NCBI GenBank assembly: GCA_947501565.1
Contig: CANMWJ010000018.1
Coordinates: forward strand, 1 to 64,000
Source: an uncultured Marinobacterium sp.
GTDB lineage: Bacteria > Pseudomonadota > Gammaproteobacteria > Pseudomonadales > Balneatricaceae
Length of the DNA: 64,000 bases
Direction: 5' to 3'
Of the stretch, positions 46,971-56,329 are shown piece after piece (the first letter of the stretch is position 1; every line of letters starts with the position of its first letter). The notes beneath the pieces were generated by a model. That model did no database searches. It saw only the letters and a program-made list of their open reading frames with translations, and was not told the origin of the DNA. The position numbers and the translations under genes were made by a program.

Positions 46971-48359
46971 TCACGCCTGCGGGATGGTCAGGGAGGCGTC
47001 TACCTGGGTCAGGCGCTGCTGGAACTCGTTCTTGATACGTTCCAGTGCAGATTCGGACTCTGCTTCAAAGCGCAGCACCAGTACCGGTGTAGTGTTGGAG
47101 GCACGGATCAGGCCCCAGCCGTCCGGGTAGTCGACGCGTACGCCGTCGATACGGTTGGCGTCACCACCTTCAAATTCCAGCGCCTGCAGGCCTTCGATGA
47201 TGCTGAATTTGCCTTCGTCGGTCACATCGATGTTCAGTTCCGGCGTGCTTACATCTTCTGGATAAGCATCAAAGATCGCGTCGGCGTCCTCTTCGCGGGC
47301 AGACAGAATCTCCAGCAGACGCACGGCGCTGTATAGGCCGTCGTCAAACCCGAACCAGCGCTCCTTGAAGAAGATGTGACCGCTCATCTCACCGGCCAGC
47401 AGGGCGCCGGTCTCTTTCATCTTACGTTTGATCAGCGAGTGGCCGGTTTTCCACATGGTAGCCTTGCCGCCCGCTTCGCGAATCACGTTGGCCAGCAGAC
47501 GGGAGCATTTCACGTCGAAGATGATCTCGGCGCCTGGGTTGCGGCTGATGATATCCTCTGCGAACAGCATCATGACGCGATCCGGGTAGATGATCTTACC
47601 CTGTGGGGTAATCACACCCACGCGATCGCCATCACCGTCGAACGCCAGACCCAGGTCTGCACCGGTCTCTTTTACCTTGGCGATTGCATCCACCAGATTC
47701 TTTGGTTTGCCCGGATCCGGGTGGTGGTTCGGGAAGGTGCCGTCGACTTCGCAATACATCGGGATCACTTCACAACCAACCTGTTCCATCAGTCCCGGTG
47801 CGATATCACCCGGAATGCCATTACCGCAGTCCACCACGACTTTCAGCGTACGCTTCAGTTTGATGTCAGACACTACGTGTTCCAGGTACTGAGGACGCAC
47901 ATCCACTTCCTTCAGGCTACCTGCGCCTTCGCTGTAGTCCTGTTCCAGGATACGCTGTTTCAGAGTCTGGATATCGTCGCCGGACAGGGTGTGGCCATCC
48001 AGCATCATTTTGAAACCGTTATAGTCGCTTGGGTTGTGACTGCCGGTGATCATGATGCCGGTGCATTGCTCGTCGTGGTTCGCAGCAAAATAAAGCAGTG
48101 GTGTAGGTACGTAACCGTTATCCACAACATTACAGCCGCCATCCATCAGGCCTTGATTCAACAGGTTCTTCAGGTGTGGGCTGGAAAGACGACCGTCCGC
48201 TGCAACGTTAACGGTGGTGACGTTCTGGCTCTTAGCTTGTGCTGCGAAAGCACGTCCTAGGTGATAGACGGTGTCATCTGTCAGGGCGCTGCCCACAATA
48301 CCGCGGATGTCATAGGCGCGGAAAATGGTCTGGTCGAGATCCTTTAGTTCGTAACGCAT
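46971..48359 (-). CDS. algC: Phosphomannomutase/phosphoglucomutase
   Basis: A 462-residue alpha-D-phosphohexomutase. The phosphoserine loop is GIMITGSHNPSDYNG near 98-112. The Mg-binding loop is AFDGDGDRVGVI near 241, and the sugar-binding loop is GEMSGHIFF near 324. AlgC makes mannose-1-phosphate and glucose-1-phosphate for lipopolysaccharide and exopolysaccharide precursors, so it probably also feeds the exopolysaccharide locus in this window. AAGGA lies before the ATG on the minus strand. It sits between dut and argB as in Pseudomonas. Confidence 0.95.
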   Translation of the reverse strand: MRYELKDLDQTIFRAYDIRGIVGSALTDDTVYHLGRAFAAQAKSQNVTTVNVAADGRLSSPHLKNLLNQGLMDGGCNVVDNGYVPTPLLYFAANHDEQCTGIMITGSHNPSDYNGFKMMLDGHTLSGDDIQTLKQRILEQDYSEGAGSLKEVDVRPQYLEHVVSDIKLKRTLKVVVDCGNGIPGDIAPGLMEQVGCEVIPMYCEVDGTFPNHHPDPGKPKNLVDAIAKVKETGADLGLAFDGDGDRVGVITPQGKIIYPDRVMMLFAEDIISRNPGAEIIFDVKCSRLLANVIREAGGKATMWKTGHSLIKRKMKETGALLAGEMSGHIFFKERWFGFDDGLYSAVRLLEILSAREEDADAIFDAYPEDVSTPELNIDVTDEGKFSIIEGLQALEFEGGDANRIDGVRVDYPDGWGLIRASNTTPVLVLRFEAESESALERIKNEFQQRLTQVDASLTIPQA

Positions 48360-48384
48360 GGTGCGAAGTCCTTAAAATTAAAAA

Positions 48385-48840
48385 TTAGTGACGGCCTGAG
48401 GAGCCAAAACCACCGTCGCCACGGTGGCTGTCGGAAAATTCGTCTACCACTTCAAATTCTGCCTGTACCACCGGTACCAGCACCAGCTGCGCGATGCGCT
48501 CGCCCGGGTTGATTTCAAAGGTGGTGTGGCCACGGTTCCAGCAGGAGACAAACAGCTGGCCCTGATAATCGGAGTCGATCAGGCCCACCAGATTGCCCAG
48601 CACAATGCCGTGCTTATGACCGAGTCCGGAGCGGGGCAGGATCATGGCGCAGAGATTGGGGTCTTCAATATGGATCGACAGGCCGGTCGGGATCAGTTCA
48701 GTCTGGCCCGGTTCCAGCGTCAGCGCCTGATCCAGGCAGGCACGCAGATCGAGTCCGGCAGAACCCGGTGTTGCGTACTCCGGCAACGGAAGTTCCTTGC
48801 CAATACGCGCATCAAGAATCTTAACTTGCAGTTTTTTCAT
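48385..48840 (-). CDS. dut: Deoxyuridine 5'-triphosphate nucleotidohydrolase
   Basis: 151 residues, the normal trimeric dUTPase length. It hydrolyses dUTP to dUMP and pyrophosphate. All five motifs are present: GSAGLDLRA (I), [14 protein letters not shown] (II), [13 protein letters not shown] (III), [10 protein letters not shown] (IV), and the C-terminal [13 protein letters not shown] (V). It lies between coaBC and algC on the same strand. The ribosome-binding site is weak. Confidence 0.97.
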   Translation of the reverse strand: MKKLQVKILDARIGKELPLPEYATPGSAGLDLRACLDQALTLEPGQTELIPTGLSIHIEDPNLCAMILPRSGLGHKHGIVLGNLVGLIDSDYQGQLFVSCWNRGHTTFEINPGERIAQLVLVPVVQAEFEVVDEFSDSHRGDGGFGSSGRH

Positions 48841-48871
48841 GGTATTTGACTTGGGTAGTTGCCCAGCGGGA

Positions 48872-50077
48872 TTAACGGACCTTGTAATATTCCTGCGCGA
48901 TCATGCCGATCAGTTGACCGGCCAGCTGGCGCTTGGAGGCCTGTGGCAGTTCGTGATCTCCGGTTGCGCTCACCAGAGTGACAGCGTTTTCATCGCTGTT
49001 GAAACCGATGTCGCTGCGGGAAACGTCGTTGGCCACGATCAGATCGAGGTTCTTGCGTTCCAGCTTGCCACGGGCGTAGCTGAGTACGTCCTGGGTTTCA
49101 GCCGCAAAACCAACGGTGTAGGGTTTGTCAGCGCGAGCAGCGACGGTCGCCACGATATCCGGGTTTTTCACCAGATGCAGCTCCATAATCTCTTCGCTGC
49201 CTTTTTTGATCTTATGCTCGGCGATAGCCGTCGGACGGTAGTCCGCCACCGCTGCTGAAGCGATAAAGATATCGCAACTTTCAATACCATCCAGTGATGC
49301 CTGCAGCATATCTTCCGCACTCTGTACGGACACTCGTTCACAGCGCTCTGGCGCAGGAATATTGACCGGGCCACTGATCAGTTTCACCTTGGCGCCTGCG
49401 TCGATGGCGGCTTCCGCCAGTGCATAACCCATCTTGCCGGAGCTGTGGTTGGAGATGTAACGCACCGGGTCCAGTGGCTCGCGGGTCGGGCCCGCCGTGA
49501 TAAATACGGTCTTACCTGTCAGTGCACCGGTATCAAACTGCTCGGCGGTCAGCTGAGCCAGTTCGGTGGGTTCCATCATGCGACCCGGGCCGGTATCGCC
49601 GCAGGCCTGCTCACCACTTGCCGGGCCAAACAGTTTGACGCCACGCGCCTGCAACGCCTCAGCGTTCTCCTGCGTGGTCTTGTCGCGCCACATCGCCTGA
49701 TTCATCGCCGGTGCGAGGCAGATCGGTGAATCGGTTGCGAGGCACAAGGTGGTCAGCAGGTCGTTGCCCTGACCGGCAGCCATACGCGCCATAAAGTCTG
49801 CACTGGCCGGTGCGATCAGAATCAGATCGGCCCATTTAGCCAGCTCGATATGTCCCATGCCCGCTTCTGCTTCGGTATCGAGCAGGTGCAGGTGAACCGG
49901 ATTACCGGAAAGAGCTTGCAGTGTAAGTGGGGTGATAAATTCGGTGGCGGCGGGGGTCATCACAACGCGAACATCAGCGCCCGCGCCTTTTAGAAGGCGG
50001 GTCAGTTCAGCGCTTTTATAGGCTGCGATACCGCCGGTGATACCCAATACGATCTGTCGGTTAGTAAGTCTCTGCAT
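48872..50077 (-). CDS. coaBC: Bifunctional phosphopantothenoylcysteine synthetase/decarboxylase
   Basis: 401 residues. The N-terminal CoaC flavoprotein decarboxylase (about 1-185) shows [35 protein letters not shown] and the substrate-recognition flap [15 protein letters not shown]. The C-terminal CoaB ligase (about 190-400) shows [20 protein letters not shown] and [14 protein letters not shown], and KNPDIVA near 300. Together they convert 4'-phosphopantothenate to 4'-phosphopantetheine for coenzyme A. It is divergent from radC and the first gene of the minus-strand coaBC-dut-algC-argB-slmA run. Confidence 0.96.
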   Translation of the reverse strand: MQRLTNRQIVLGITGGIAAYKSAELTRLLKGAGADVRVVMTPAATEFITPLTLQALSGNPVHLHLLDTEAEAGMGHIELAKWADLILIAPASADFMARMAAGQGNDLLTTLCLATDSPICLAPAMNQAMWRDKTTQENAEALQARGVKLFGPASGEQACGDTGPGRMMEPTELAQLTAEQFDTGALTGKTVFITAGPTREPLDPVRYISNHSSGKMGYALAEAAIDAGAKVKLISGPVNIPAPERCERVSVQSAEDMLQASLDGIESCDIFIASAAVADYRPTAIAEHKIKKGSEEIMELHLVKNPDIVATVAARADKPYTVGFAAETQDVLSYARGKLERKNLDLIVANDVSRSDIGFNSDENAVTLVSATGDHELPQASKRQLAGQLIGMIAQEYYKVR

Positions 50078-50222
50078 ACCCTGAAGCCGGTACTATCTAT
50101 GAAATCTGTAAGGAGCGTGTAAGATACCATCTCAGCTATGGGATGCGTAGAGCAGGATGCTCTTAATCTACCAATTGCTCACCCAGAGCAATGTGCACGC
50201 CCGAGATGACAAGGAGGTGACT

Positions 50223-50897
50223 ATGGCGATCAGCGACTGGCCGGAAGGCGAACGGCCGCGCGAAAAACTACTCAACCTGGGGGCGCATGCCCTGTCCGAT
50301 GCCGAACTTCTGGCGATCTTTCTGCGCACCGGCGTAACCGGGAAAAGCGCGGTCGATCTGGCCCGCGATCTGTTGAGCACTTTTGGCGGTCTGCGCCCGT
50401 TGCTCGAAAGCCGGGCTGATGAGTTCTGTGCTGCGCATGGCCTGGGGCCAGCCAAATACGTGCAGCTGCAGGCGGTGCTGGAGATGGGGCGGCGCCATCT
50501 GGCGGCGTCACTGGAGCGGGGATCGGCGCTGGAGAGTCCCGGCGCGGTGCGCGCTTATCTGGCCTCGCGTTTGCGGCATGAATCCCGCGAAGTGTTTGCC
50601 TGCCTGTTTCTGGATAACCGCCACCGGGTGATCTGCTTCGAATCCCTGTTTTTTGGCACTATCGACGCCGCTTCGGTTTATCCCCGCGAAGTGGTACGTA
50701 GGGCACTGGAGCATAACGCAGCTGCGCTGATCCTGGCGCACAACCATCCGTCCGGAATTGCTGAACCCAGTCGCGCCGATCAGCAGATCACAGACCGGCT
50801 GGTGCAGGCGTTAGGGCTGGTGGATATCCGGGTGCTGGACCATATGGTGGTAGGTGATGCTGAGGTGGTGTCGTTTGCCGAGCGCGGACTGATCTGA
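50223..50897 (+). CDS. radC: RadC-family JAB-domain protein
   Basis: 224 residues from ATG 50223 ([17 protein letters not shown]), which has a perfect AAGGAGG upstream; the longer frame from 50157 is unsupported. A helix-hairpin-helix-like N-terminal part ([23 protein letters not shown]) precedes a JAMM/MPN+ domain. The metal ligands are in [18 protein letters not shown] near residue 172. Biochemical function is not settled despite the name. The radC-coaBC divergent pair is conserved in gammaproteobacteria. In many relatives rpmB follows; here two signalling genes lie between. Confidence 0.93.
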   Translation: MAISDWPEGERPREKLLNLGAHALSDAELLAIFLRTGVTGKSAVDLARDLLSTFGGLRPLLESRADEFCAAHGLGPAKYVQLQAVLEMGRRHLAASLERGSALESPGAVRAYLASRLRHESREVFACLFLDNRHRVICFESLFFGTIDAASVYPREVVRRALEHNAAALILAHNHPSGIAEPSRADQQITDRLVQALGLVDIRVLDHMVVGDAEVVSFAERGLI

Positions 50898-50956
50898 GAA
50901 AACTACGTTGGAGTATTTACGCACACTCCAAAGCAGCTGTCAGGCGAAGTAGGCAT

Positions 50957-51808
50957 TCACTCAAGGAACAGTGAGTTGGCCAGCGTTTCGATGCGGGGTT
51001 GAAGTTTTTCCAGGCGTACAAATTGCGCTTCAATTTCATTGGGGCCTATGCCCAGTCCCTGATACTGTTGAAGATCTATCTGATCGGGATTCTTCGTGGA
51101 TAAACAATGAATAAGCGTCTTGCTTAGGTTGAGCAGCTTTCCGCCCTGCCATAACTCGCTTTCGTCGCTGTTACTGCTTTGCTGACCCAGCACATCGGTA
51201 AGTGCCGGTGGCAAAGCCCAGGCTTTGGCCAACGCTTCTACAGCAACATACTGATCAAACCCGCAGTGTTGTTGCAGTGCTTTGTGTAATGGTGTTTCGG
51301 GGGCGCTTTGGGTTTCTTCTAACGCCTTCTGGCAGCTATCAGCCATACTGTCTGCCAGCCAGAGCAGCCCCAGATTGTGCAGCAGGCCAAGCGTACGCAT
51401 GGTTTGTGCGCATAACGGTGACGGCAGTGTTGTGGAAGGGGCCAGGCCAAACGCTGCTTCAGCGACCAGCATGGCATCAAGCCAGTAGGCCTGTGCGGAG
51501 AATGCCGGGCAGCGATTGGGATTAAACGGTGAGGAGATTGCCAGCGCAATGCTGGTGCTTCGCACGACGTTAAAGCCCAGGCGAGTGCAGGCTTCACTTA
51601 ACGATGTCACGGAGCGTGAAGAGCCCGACCAAGCGGAGTTGGCGAGGGCGATCAGACGGGCCGCGATGGTTGGGAAACGTTCTATCTCTGCGGCGAGTTC
51701 CGGAAAGGGGATGTGCTCATCGGATAAACGCTGCATCAGGTGCGTTGCACCTGGTGGCAGAACGGGCACTTTAAGCACCTTGTCCTTAATCTGGATGGTA
51801 TCGGTCAT
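50957..51808 (-). CDS. HDOD-domain signalling protein
   Basis: 283 residues from ATG 51808 (MTDTIQIKDKV); other in-frame ATGs at 51829 and 51850 are possible. It contains one HDOD domain, an HD-like fold without the metal-binding His-Asp pair. FPTIAARLIALANSAWSGS near residue 43 and the following TSLSEACTRLGFNVVRSTSI match the family start. HDOD proteins act in bacterial signalling, often beside GGDEF/EAL genes, as here. No enzymatic activity is expected. The GGDEF/EAL gene lies immediately upstream on the same strand, so the pair probably forms an operon. Confidence 0.82.
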   Translation of the reverse strand: MTDTIQIKDKVLKVPVLPPGATHLMQRLSDEHIPFPELAAEIERFPTIAARLIALANSAWSGSSRSVTSLSEACTRLGFNVVRSTSIALAISSPFNPNRCPAFSAQAYWLDAMLVAEAAFGLAPSTTLPSPLCAQTMRTLGLLHNLGLLWLADSMADSCQKALEETQSAPETPLHKALQQHCGFDQYVAVEALAKAWALPPALTDVLGQQSSNSDESELWQGGKLLNLSKTLIHCLSTKNPDQIDLQQYQGLGIGPNEIEAQFVRLEKLQPRIETLANSLFLE

Positions 51809-51855
51809 GCAGTATTCTCGGTCTTGCATTCGTTTTCGTGTCGCGGACAAGTGGC

Positions 51856-54588
51856 TTACGCGGGTTCAGATGCCCGGTTTTCCGGGTACAGTTGTTGCTC
51901 CGGTGATGGCAGCTCTACCGCGGGCACCGGATGACAGAAGTAATATCCCTGTACCTGATCACAGTTTACGCCATAGAGGATGCGGGCCTGCTCCAGCGTT
52001 TCGACTCCTTCAGCGACAACTTTAGCGCCGAAGGCGTGGGCTGAGCCAATTATCGTGCCCAGTAAAACAGCAGCTTCCGGCGAGTCGGCGACGTTCTTAA
52101 TGAAGGAGCGGTCGATCTTGATGGTATCCAGCTCCAGATCTTTCAGTAGCGTCAGTGAGCTGTAACCGGTGCCGAAGTCATCCACTGCAACCTTAACACC
52201 CATTTCACGCAGCAAACGGGCATGCTTGCGCCCGGCTTCAGTCTGGAGGGCGCGGGTTTCGGTGATCTCCAGTTCCAGGCAGTGGGCGGGCAGGCCGGAT
52301 GTCAGTAACGCCTGTTCCACTGCCGTAATCAGCGTTGGGACCTCAAAATGCAGGGGAGAGATATTGACCGCGATGGTGAATTGCACACCACGCTCCTGAT
52401 GCCAGTGTACGGTCTGTTGGCAAGCGGTGTTCAATACCCACTCCCCCAGGTCGTCGATGATCTTCAAGCGTTCGGCGGTGTCGATAAACTGGTTCGGCAT
52501 CAGCAGGCCACGTGTTGGATGGCGCCAGCGGGCCAGGGCTTCAACCCCCGTCAGTTTGCCGGTTTGCAACGATACCTGGGGTTGATAGTGCAACTCCAGC
52601 TCGCCACGTGGGATCGCGGCCCGAAGATCCTGTTCCAGTTGCAGGCGTTCGATCGCCTCCACAGTCATATGCGGCTGATAACAGGCGTAGCGGTGTTTTC
52701 CTGCGTGTTTGGCGGAATACATGGCGCTGTCTGCGGCTTTAAGCAGGCTGGTGGTGTCTTGACCATCAGCCGGATAGTAGGCGATACCGATACTGGCCCG
52801 GGGTGTGATCTCCTGCGTGTCCAGGGTCAGCGGTTTGTTGATCTCCTGCAGCAATCGCTGGGCGGCAGCCGGTGCAGAGTAATCTTCGGAGAGGTCGTTG
52901 ATCAGGATGCAGAATTCGTCACCCCCCAGACGAGCCGCGAAGTCGGCGGCACGCAATTGCAGTTTCAGACGAGCGGCGACTTTCTGCAGTAAACGGTCAC
53001 CGGCGTCGTGGCCGAGGCTGTCATTGATATCCTTAAAACCGTCCAGATCGATATAGAAGATCGCCAGCTGCGCCTTGCGGCGTGCGGCTTGTTGTACCTC
53101 GCGGTTGAGCTGTTCCATAAAGTGGGAACGGTTGGCCAGTGCGGTCAGTGCATCGTAGTACGCCAACTTCTGGATACGCGCTTCGGTCTGCAGCTTATCG
53201 CTGACATCACGCGCTACGGCAAAGATCAGTTGCTCGTCCAGCGAGGCGGTGCAGCGCCAGCTTAGCCAGCGGTAGCTGCCGTCCTTGGCCAGATAGCGGT
53301 TGCGGTAATCGATCACCGCTTCTCCCCGGCGTAACTTCTCCATCTGTTGTCGGGTTGCGTCACGGTCTTCAAGATGGATCAGCTCCGCGACCGGGGTGGA
53401 GAGGGAGTCTTCGTGGGGATAGCCGAGGATTCGCTCCCAAGCATCATTGAGCTGTTTAAAGCGGCCATCAAAGCCGATCACGCAGAACATATCCACGGAC
53501 ATATCAAAGAACGCGGCAATTTCGTTCTCCACCAAGCGCAGTTGTTTTCGGGTATCACGCCAGTGTATCAGCATATCCTCCAGCAACCGCGCTGCGCCGA
53601 TGCCTAAGGAACCTCCCAGCAACAGAATAAGTGCCGGTACGCCGTACAATGTTGTCAGACTGGAGGGGTGCAATTGTGCTATCTCCAGCCGCCACTGACG
53701 CTCTCCCATATCGAGTGTGCGCCGGGCGCTGTAGCCGGAATCCGCTACAGCTGTTTCTGAGTGGCTGTCGAACAATAAACGCTCGTGTGTCAGGGCATCG
53801 TCCGGCAGCATTTGGTTTGCCGTGCCAGCATCGTAGATCCGCAGGGCAACCTCAAAGGCGTGCGGCGTATCAAAATAGGATTGCAGCGCTATGGCTGGGG
53901 TAATGCCCACGGGGATAAATCCACTCAGAGCGTCGATGCGGGCTTGTTCATCGTTGAGAACTGTACCGGTCTTATAGACCGGCGTCAGATAGAGAACACT
54001 GCGGGGGGCAGACGGCTGGTCTTGTGTCAGGGTGATGGGTGCACTCAGGTTCGGCAGCCCAGAGTTGCGGGCCCGGATTGCAGCAGCTCTGCGGGTGGGG
54101 TCAGACCAGAGATCGAAGCCGTGTACCTTGTTGTTTCCTTCCAATGGCGCAACCAGTACGGCAGGGAAATAAAGGTCCTGTCCGGGGCGTGGTGCCATCT
54201 GCAATTGGGGGTAGCCCAGTTTTGCCCGGGTTTTGTCCTGCTGCAGGGATTGATTGTAACGGGCGAGCTGTTCTGCGGGCACTTTCGGGCTGAACGCAAT
54301 CGCTCGTGCAGCGGGAAATTGTACGAAGAAACGGCTGTTATCCAGGTAATGCTTAAACTGCTGTGCGGATAATGCCGGGGTAGCGGTCAGGAAACCTTTG
54401 ACCCCCTCTACGGCAGTGAACAGCTGCTCAATACGGGTGGTGACCAGCGAGCTTAGCTGATCGGCTTCATGCTGAAAGTCGGTTTGGCGTTCGGTTTCCT
54501 GGCGCTCGAAGACCAGTTGGGCCAGCCAGACTGACAGGGCGATAAAACAGATAACAATCGTCGCCTGGCGGATAAGGGATGATGGCAT
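51856..54588 (-). CDS. CHASE-PAS-GGDEF-EAL membrane c-di-GMP enzyme
   Basis: 910 residues. Membrane segments lie near 8-25 and 310-330 and bracket a periplasmic CHASE sensor (about 60-280). A PAS domain follows (about 350-460), with a PAC-like end (YRWLSWRCTASLD). The GGDEF domain has an intact RLGGDEFC and an allosteric I-site, RAAD, five residues before it. The EAL domain is complete: GVEALARWRHP, NISPLHFE, EITETRAL, VDDFGTGYSSL, KIDRSFI, VAEGVETLEQ and QGYYFCHP. Both synthesis and breakdown of c-di-GMP are thus possible. The periplasmic sensor probably sets the balance. The HDOD gene follows on the same strand. A link to exopolysaccharide control is plausible but not shown. Confidence 0.92.
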   Translation of the reverse strand: MPSSLIRQATIVICFIALSVWLAQLVFERQETERQTDFQHEADQLSSLVTTRIEQLFTAVEGVKGFLTATPALSAQQFKHYLDNSRFFVQFPAARAIAFSPKVPAEQLARYNQSLQQDKTRAKLGYPQLQMAPRPGQDLYFPAVLVAPLEGNNKVHGFDLWSDPTRRAAAIRARNSGLPNLSAPITLTQDQPSAPRSVLYLTPVYKTGTVLNDEQARIDALSGFIPVGITPAIALQSYFDTPHAFEVALRIYDAGTANQMLPDDALTHERLLFDSHSETAVADSGYSARRTLDMGERQWRLEIAQLHPSSLTTLYGVPALILLLGGSLGIGAARLLEDMLIHWRDTRKQLRLVENEIAAFFDMSVDMFCVIGFDGRFKQLNDAWERILGYPHEDSLSTPVAELIHLEDRDATRQQMEKLRRGEAVIDYRNRYLAKDGSYRWLSWRCTASLDEQLIFAVARDVSDKLQTEARIQKLAYYDALTALANRSHFMEQLNREVQQAARRKAQLAIFYIDLDGFKDINDSLGHDAGDRLLQKVAARLKLQLRAADFAARLGGDEFCILINDLSEDYSAPAAAQRLLQEINKPLTLDTQEITPRASIGIAYYPADGQDTTSLLKAADSAMYSAKHAGKHRYACYQPHMTVEAIERLQLEQDLRAAIPRGELELHYQPQVSLQTGKLTGVEALARWRHPTRGLLMPNQFIDTAERLKIIDDLGEWVLNTACQQTVHWHQERGVQFTIAVNISPLHFEVPTLITAVEQALLTSGLPAHCLELEITETRALQTEAGRKHARLLREMGVKVAVDDFGTGYSSLTLLKDLELDTIKIDRSFIKNVADSPEAAVLLGTIIGSAHAFGAKVVAEGVETLEQARILYGVNCDQVQGYYFCHPVPAVELPSPEQQLYPENRASEPA

Positions 54589-55096
54589 ACAGCGTGATTC
54601 CGTGACTGACTCTGGATATATCTTGGTAACACTGGTGCAAGGGCGATGGCTGAAGAATACGTGGCAGCCACCTGTATCGCCGCTCAGAAGATATACCGGT
54701 TATGTTTACAGAACATTGCCCGGAGTATTCAGATAGAGCGAATACTCAACGTTCAAACCCTTCAATGTAGCAGGTCTTTCTCAGCTTGCTCTGTTTGGGG
54801 TTAAAAAACTGTTCTGAATCAAACAGCTGTGAAAAAGAACTGCCCTCATTGGCAGTGCCGGGCGTGGGGTGTCGGTTGATCGGACAGTTTTTATGCAAAT
54901 GGACTGGTGCCTTCGGTTTGCTTCGTGTAATATACGCCGCCTTCTTACCCCACTCCGGTATGGTATTCTGTCTTCGTATAGGACGCTCCGCCTGAGAAAC
55001 AGCACGTTATGAGCCTGAGAGTGCAGGTGTTGAACGCTGTTTCAATAATTATCCGGTAAGAAGTATACGAAATTGATATTTAAAGGGTTTTTAGCA
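54589..55096. other. Divergent intergenic region before rpmB
   Basis: About 500 bases between the GGDEF/EAL gene and rpmB. No supported reading frame or RNA gene was found. The right part should hold the rpmB promoter; a TGTAATATAC stretch at 54926-54935 is a candidate -10 region but lacks a good -35. Confidence 0.45.
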
Positions 55097-55333
55097 ATGG
55101 CTAAAGTATGCATGGTCACTGGCAAGCGTCCAGTAACCGGGAACAACGTTTCCCACTCTCAGCGTAAGACTCGTCGTCGTTTCCTGCCTAACCTGCACTG
55201 GCACCGTTTCTGGGTGGAGAGCGAGAACAAATTTGTACGCCTGCGTGTATCCTCTAAAGGTATGCGTATCATCGATAAGAAAGGTATCGATGTAGTTCTG
55301 GCTGAAGTTCGTGCTAACGGCATCAAAGTTTAA
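55097..55333 (+). CDS. rpmB: 50S ribosomal protein L28
   Basis: 78 residues from ATG 55097 ([12 protein letters not shown]), the standard start. It is a basic ribosomal protein with the L28 pattern: [16 protein letters not shown] near the start, [14 protein letters not shown] in the middle, and [18 protein letters not shown] towards the end. It lies 11 bases upstream of rpmG, with which it forms an operon. GGGTTTTTAGCA precedes the ATG; the codon bias is high. Confidence 0.97.
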   Translation: MAKVCMVTGKRPVTGNNVSHSQRKTRRRFLPNLHWHRFWVESENKFVRLRVSSKGMRIIDKKGIDVVLAEVRANGIKV

Positions 55334-55344
55334 GGAGCTGGATC

Positions 55345-55512
55345 ATGGCTAAAGGTACTGTTGATAAGATCAAACTGGTTTCCTCTGCGGGCACTGGTCA
55401 CTTCTACACCACCACTAAGAACAAGCGTAACACTCCGGACAAGTTCGAATTCAAGAAATACGATCCGGTTGTTCGCAAGCACGTGATCTACAAAGAAGCG
55501 AAAATCAAATAA
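55345..55512 (+). CDS. rpmG: 50S ribosomal protein L33
   Basis: 55 residues. The sequence [18 protein letters not shown] starts it, and [19 protein letters not shown] matches L33 closely. AAGGAGCTGGATC before the ATG is a strong ribosome-binding site. It has no zinc-binding Cys pairs, so it is the Cys-free type. It is followed by a strong terminator. In many gammaproteobacteria mutM follows rpmG; here it is about 6 kb away. Confidence 0.97.
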   Translation: MAKGTVDKIKLVSSAGTGHFYTTTKNKRNTPDKFEFKKYDPVVRKHVIYKEAKIK

Positions 55513-55527
55513 GATTTTCCTCTTTAG

Positions 55528-55555
55528 AAAAACCCGGCATTGTCCGGGTTTTTTT
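55528..55555 (+). terminator. Intrinsic terminator of rpmBG
   Basis: An AACCCGG/CCGGGTT stem around CATTGT is followed by TTTTTG, starting 16 bases past the rpmG stop. Confidence 0.9.
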
Positions 55556-55634
55556 GTGCCTGGAATTTGCTGAATCAGTGCCTGGAGTTGAGCAAAGGAA
55601 GGAAGATATAAGGGCGGGGAGGGTATTGGTGGAT

Positions 55635-55665
55635 AAAAGGAGTGGCTACTGCGACCACCCCTTTT
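55635..55665 (-). terminator. Likely terminator of the lysine-rich small gene
   Basis: On the minus strand AAAAGGGGTGG and CCACTCCTTTT pair (one G-T) around a nine-base loop, ending in TTTT. It lies about 30 bases past the stop of the 36-codon gene, supporting that gene as a real transcript. Confidence 0.65.
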
Positions 55666-55691
55666 AACTCAGCGATTAATCAACAGTGTGA

Positions 55692-55802
55692 TTATTTCGC
55701 TTTTTTAAGCAGCTTTTTCAGTTTCTTCAACTTGCCTTCGTGCTTAGCGATTTTAGCTTTACGTGCTTTGATCTCTTTCTTAACTGCTTTTACCTTAGCC
55801 AT
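55692..55802 (-). CDS. 36-residue lysine-rich protein, unrecognised
   Basis: A short frame on the minus strand (start ATG 55802, stop at 55692-55694). The product begins MAKVKAVKKEIKARKAKIAK and ends KLKKLKKLLKKAK. Nearly half its residues are Lys or Arg, with only two Glu, and leucines spaced for an amphipathic or coiled-coil helix. GGGAGAACACC gives a good ribosome-binding site, and a terminator-like hairpin follows. Basic helices of this type can bind nucleic acid or ribosomes, but no family is recognised. Its codon use (AAA/AAG, GCT) resembles the highly expressed rpmBG genes next to it. Confidence 0.72.
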   Translation of the reverse strand: MAKVKAVKKEIKARKAKIAKHEGKLKKLKKLLKKAK

Positions 55803-55861
55803 GGTGTTCTCCCGTCAGGCTGTGTGAATGATCTCTCACTGCGGGGAAGCAGAAGTGGCTT

Positions 55862-56038
55862 TCAGCCGTCCACCTGCTCTTCGTGCTCCGCCACAAATTT
55901 ACGTATAAAACGACGTATCTCTCGGGCAGCACTGGTATCAAGCTCTTCACACAATGAAACGAAGCGATCACGCTCCTGATCATTGATGCGTATTACAAGC
56001 TGGCTGTTTTTCTTTTTTGCTTTTTGGTTTCCACGCAC
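55862..56038 (-). CDS. Small ribbon-helix-helix-like protein
   Basis: 58 residues from GTG 56038, which has GAGGTCGG upstream; a longer TTG start at 56059 is possible. After a basic tail (NQKAKKKN) comes SQLVIRINDQERDRFVSLCE, which reads as the beta strand and first helix of an Arc/MetJ-type DNA-binding fold. A second helix follows (SAAREIRRFIRKFVAEHEE). Such proteins are small repressors, often autoregulatory or antitoxins; no toxin partner is evident nearby. It is on the same strand as the 36-residue gene, which starts 60 bases after its stop. Confidence 0.65.
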   Translation of the reverse strand: MRGNQKAKKKNSQLVIRINDQERDRFVSLCEELDTSAAREIRRFIRKFVAEHEEQVDG

Positions 56039-56329
56039 GGCATTCCGACCTCGGATCAATCAGGTGCTTGAAGCATAAAGCAAATACAGCGGATACCCAA
56101 TGCCTATCCTATGTATAAGTAAAGTACATCGTTTGTATATACGCTCTACTTTATAGACGTCGACCTCGGGTAGGTCAAATCATTCATATAAATTTAATAT
56201 TGATGTAGTTTTTATGTAATGAGCGGGTGGGTTTTGGGCTTTTCTTGACAGGGGACGCCCGCTGCGCTGAATTAAGCGTACGTGGCTGAAGATAAGTCAC
56301 TGCGTTCAGTAAGGTTTGTGGAGAGCGGC

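Noticed and set aside
47376-48260. A 294-codon open frame antisense to algC, and similar frames over argB (46435-47130)
   Set aside because: They lie opposite well-conserved enzymes with clear active-site motifs; the predicted products resemble no known protein.
54786-55005. Short frames on both strands between the GGDEF/EAL gene and rpmB
   Set aside because: No ribosome-binding sites, Cys- and Leu-rich random-looking products, and opposing frames overlap almost completely.
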